DNA from: Podarcis raffonei
Taxonomy: Eukaryota > Chordata > Lepidosauria > Squamata > Lacertidae
Direction: 5' to 3'
NCBI RefSeq assembly: GCF_027172205.1
Contig: NC_070614.1
Location: 30,318,501-30,382,500 of the forward strand
DNA: 64,000 bases
The notes under the pieces are model-generated. The model saw only the letters and a program-made list of their open reading frames with translations. It had not been told where the DNA came from and made no database searches. How positions within the stretch are numbered: position 1 is the stretch's first letter; each line of letters opens with the position of its first letter. Below, in pieces: positions 61,975 to 64,000 of the stretch. The position numbers and the translations under genes were made by a program.

Positions 61975-62330
61975 GTATCAGTTCCTTCCAGTGTTTTCTT
62001 TATAACATGATTTCAGCCTTAAAAGTGTCTTCATTTGGCCCACCACTTCCACTTCCATGGCATGGGAAGCATGACACCGTGATGCCAGATGTGGGGAAGC
62101 TAAAGTTACCACAAAAATGTGTTTGCACATACTATAGATCAGCCGATCAGCATTGTGGTGCTGCAAGGTACTATTCCCGCCGCCCCCGCAATGTTCTTCA
62201 ACATTTCTTTGAACTCATCAAGATTTTTCAGTTGGTAGCACTGGTGTTATGGAATGCACTGATGTTATTGAATGTACTTCTTGATGAAATATGAGAGGCT
62301 CCATCTCTATGGCATTCAGCCAACTTTTTC
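61975..62330 (+). repeat. Interspersed repeat, pair member with 55,085-55,430
   Basis: Same order of shared blocks as the copy 7 kb upstream. It also carries LINE-like traces near its end (AATGTTCTTCAACATTTCTTTG). Confidence 0.55.
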
Positions 62331-63240
62331 ATCTTTCTACCTGCCATGGACTGGTTGGACATAGAGAATGGGAGGAACTAGCTGGAGAACCACCAAGGGA
62401 AGAAGGCTCAAAGCCTGGGAAGTGCAGCAGGGGAGGACAGAGGCCAAGAGGCAGAGATGAATCAGGCTTGTGCATAGTCATGGGTGTCTCCCCCTCCTGC
62501 TGTGACAAGCTCCTTTCCCTGCTAGTCTCCCAGAATGAGTAGAGGTATGAATAGGGTGTAGAAGATGTTGGCTTCACACAGACTCAGTCTCTGATTGCTT
62601 GTGAAAATCCCTGGAGAGGAGGGAACTTAGATGGTTGTGGGGAGACAATGACTTTCAGTCTTGGCAACTGATTCATGGGACAAGACCTATAGGGATGAGC
62701 TGCTGTGCTTATTAGGCCTGACACTCTGGCAAGTCTGGCAGTTAATGGATCAAAATTGAATCACAACAAGACAGGGATACTGTTTCTGGGGGATAGGAGG
62801 CATGCAGGTAAGAGGGACTCCCTGTCAGGAGCTTGTCCTACACTCAAGTAGGACCCTGGCAGAGACACATGCCCAACTAGCATGTTCTCTCCCTCCTGGT
62901 CAATTGTTCAAGAGCTTCAAAAGCTTTCTTCAGCCTGAACATCACAGCAACCAATGCCAACAGATATTGGAACACTTAGGGAATCCACAGAGTCTTTGCA
63001 GCTTGCGTAACAGACCTCAGCATCTCAGCATTTTGGCTAATCTACTTTATTTACATATAAAAACACACGGAGCACTGCAAAATGGCTCCCTTTCTCTCTA
63101 GCATCTAGAGGAATAACAAAGGATAATAGTCCCACTTCACGGAACACAGTAACACAAACATCCTGTCTCTGTCACTTCCCACTCTGTGGAGTCAAAACAT
63201 ACACCGTCATGTGACAGACAAAAATCCCATGACCCCTAAA
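62331..63240. other. Unassigned DNA
   Basis: No gene is supported. The base composition (GC-richer, GGGAGGA motifs near 62,360-62,450) suggests an unrecognised repeat, but I see no terminal repeats or coding homology. Confidence 0.4.
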
Positions 63241-63906
63241 GGACCAGGTGCACAGCCTGGATATCATTTTGGACTCACAGCTATCTATGGAGGTGGGTCA
63301 ACTCTGTGCCCAGGGCAGCTATCTACCAACTTCATCTGGTATGCTGGCTGAGACCCTACCTTCCTGCCCACTGCCTCTCCAGAGTGGTGCATGCTCTGAT
63401 CTCCCAATTGCGCTCTATGTGGGGCTACCTTTGATGGTGACTCAGAAACTGCAATTAATCCAGAATGTGGTTGCTAGACTACTGACTGGGAGTGGCCACC
63501 ACAACCATATAACACTGGTCCTAAAAGATCTACATTGCCTCCCAGTATGTTTCCAAGCACAATTCAAGGTATTGGTGTTGACCGTTAAAGCCCTAAACAG
63601 CTTTGACCCTGCATACTTGAAGGAACAGCTCCACCCCATTGTTCAAAGCAGGCAGCTCCAAGGTCCAGCTCCAAGGGCCTCCTTGCGAGAATTGAAATTA
63701 CAGGGAATAAGGCAGAAGGCCTGTGGAATGCTCTCCTGTCAGATGTTAAAACTACTGTATAACTTTTCATAGACATCTGAAGCCAGCTCTGTTTCGGAAA
63801 GCTTTTACTGTTTGATTCTGCCCCCCCCCCTGTATTTTGCTGAAAGCTGCCCAGGGTAGCTGGGATAGCCCAGCCAGAGGGGTGGGGTATAAGAAATAAA
63901 TAATTA
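63241..63906 (+). mobile_element. L2-type LINE 3' fragment, decayed
   Basis: Decodes as DIILDSQLSMEV, YVGLPLMVTQKLQLIQNVVA, RLLTGSG, FKVLVLTVKALNSFDPAYL and ends GGGTGGGGTATAAGAAATAA. This matches the element at 59.2 kb on the opposite strand. An internal stretch is scrambled and the frame breaks after residue 174, so it is older. Confidence 0.85.
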
Positions 63907-63909
63907 TAC

Positions 63910-63951
<42 letters not shown>

Positions 63952-63952
63952 A
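63907..63952. repeat. (ATC)n microsatellite
   Basis: About 14 ATC units form the tail of the LINE fragment. Confidence 0.95.
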
Positions 63953-64000
63953 TGCAGGTTGTGCTAAATCCAACTTGCACAATCTGATTTACTACCAGCT

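Noticed and set aside
63907-63952. CRISPR-like or satellite array
   Set aside because: It is a simple ATC microsatellite with no spacers; likewise the AAT, ATT, TG and CA runs.

Overview
The window is vertebrate nuclear DNA, most likely from a squamate reptile (lizard or snake). The evidence is a tandem array of vomeronasal type-2 receptor (V2R) genes, single-exon class II olfactory receptor (OR) genes, and a repeat fauna of CR1 and L2-type LINEs, a Sauria-type tRNA SINE, other tRNA-derived SINEs, TA-flanked Tigger-like MITEs and hAT-like MITEs. No species call is possible from sequence alone.

About 1-41,200 holds four head-to-tail plus-strand V2R genes (A 2841-10257, B 12267-19387, C 24670-31141, D 35006-41173). 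Each keeps the same six-exon plan: signal peptide exon, two exons plus a short fourth for the Venus-flytrap ligand domain, a cysteine-rich exon of 127 bases, and a final exon with all seven membrane segments. Joined at the predicted splice sites, A and D give 888 residues and B and C give 882. A, C and D look functional. B has all reading frames open but has lost two obligatory splice dinucleotides, so it is probably a young pseudogene. The copies form a mosaic: exons 1-2 pair A with D and B with C, exons 3 and 5 pair A with B and C with D, and the far upstream flank of A is almost identical to that of C.

Intergenic and intronic DNA is also duplicated. A hAT-like MITE lies just upstream of exon 1 in every copy and a decayed CR1 fragment lies in every intron 2, so both are older than the array. 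Copy-specific insertions (LTR-like elements, a CR1 inside one of them, SINEs, Tigger-like MITEs) each have an empty site in a sister copy and so date later steps.

About 42,900-47,700 holds two minus-strand intact ORs resembling family 12D. A 5'-truncated V2R last exon lies at 50,366 and a smaller V2R relic near 54,000. A plus-strand intact OR resembling family 11A lies at about 57,900-58,910. The rest (48-57 kb and 59-64 kb) is LINE, SINE and microsatellite DNA, including a fairly well preserved L2-type reverse transcriptase fragment at 59.2-60.7 kb.

Functionally this is a chemosensory gene block: V2Rs would act in the vomeronasal epithelium and ORs in the main olfactory epithelium. The OR12D-like plus OR11A-like pairing recalls the olfactory cluster next to the mammalian MHC, which is a testable synteny hint. 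I saw no wholly new type of system. The most noteworthy signals are the splice-disabled but ORF-intact V2R, the exon-by-exon mosaicism and the shared hAT insertion at the putative promoters.
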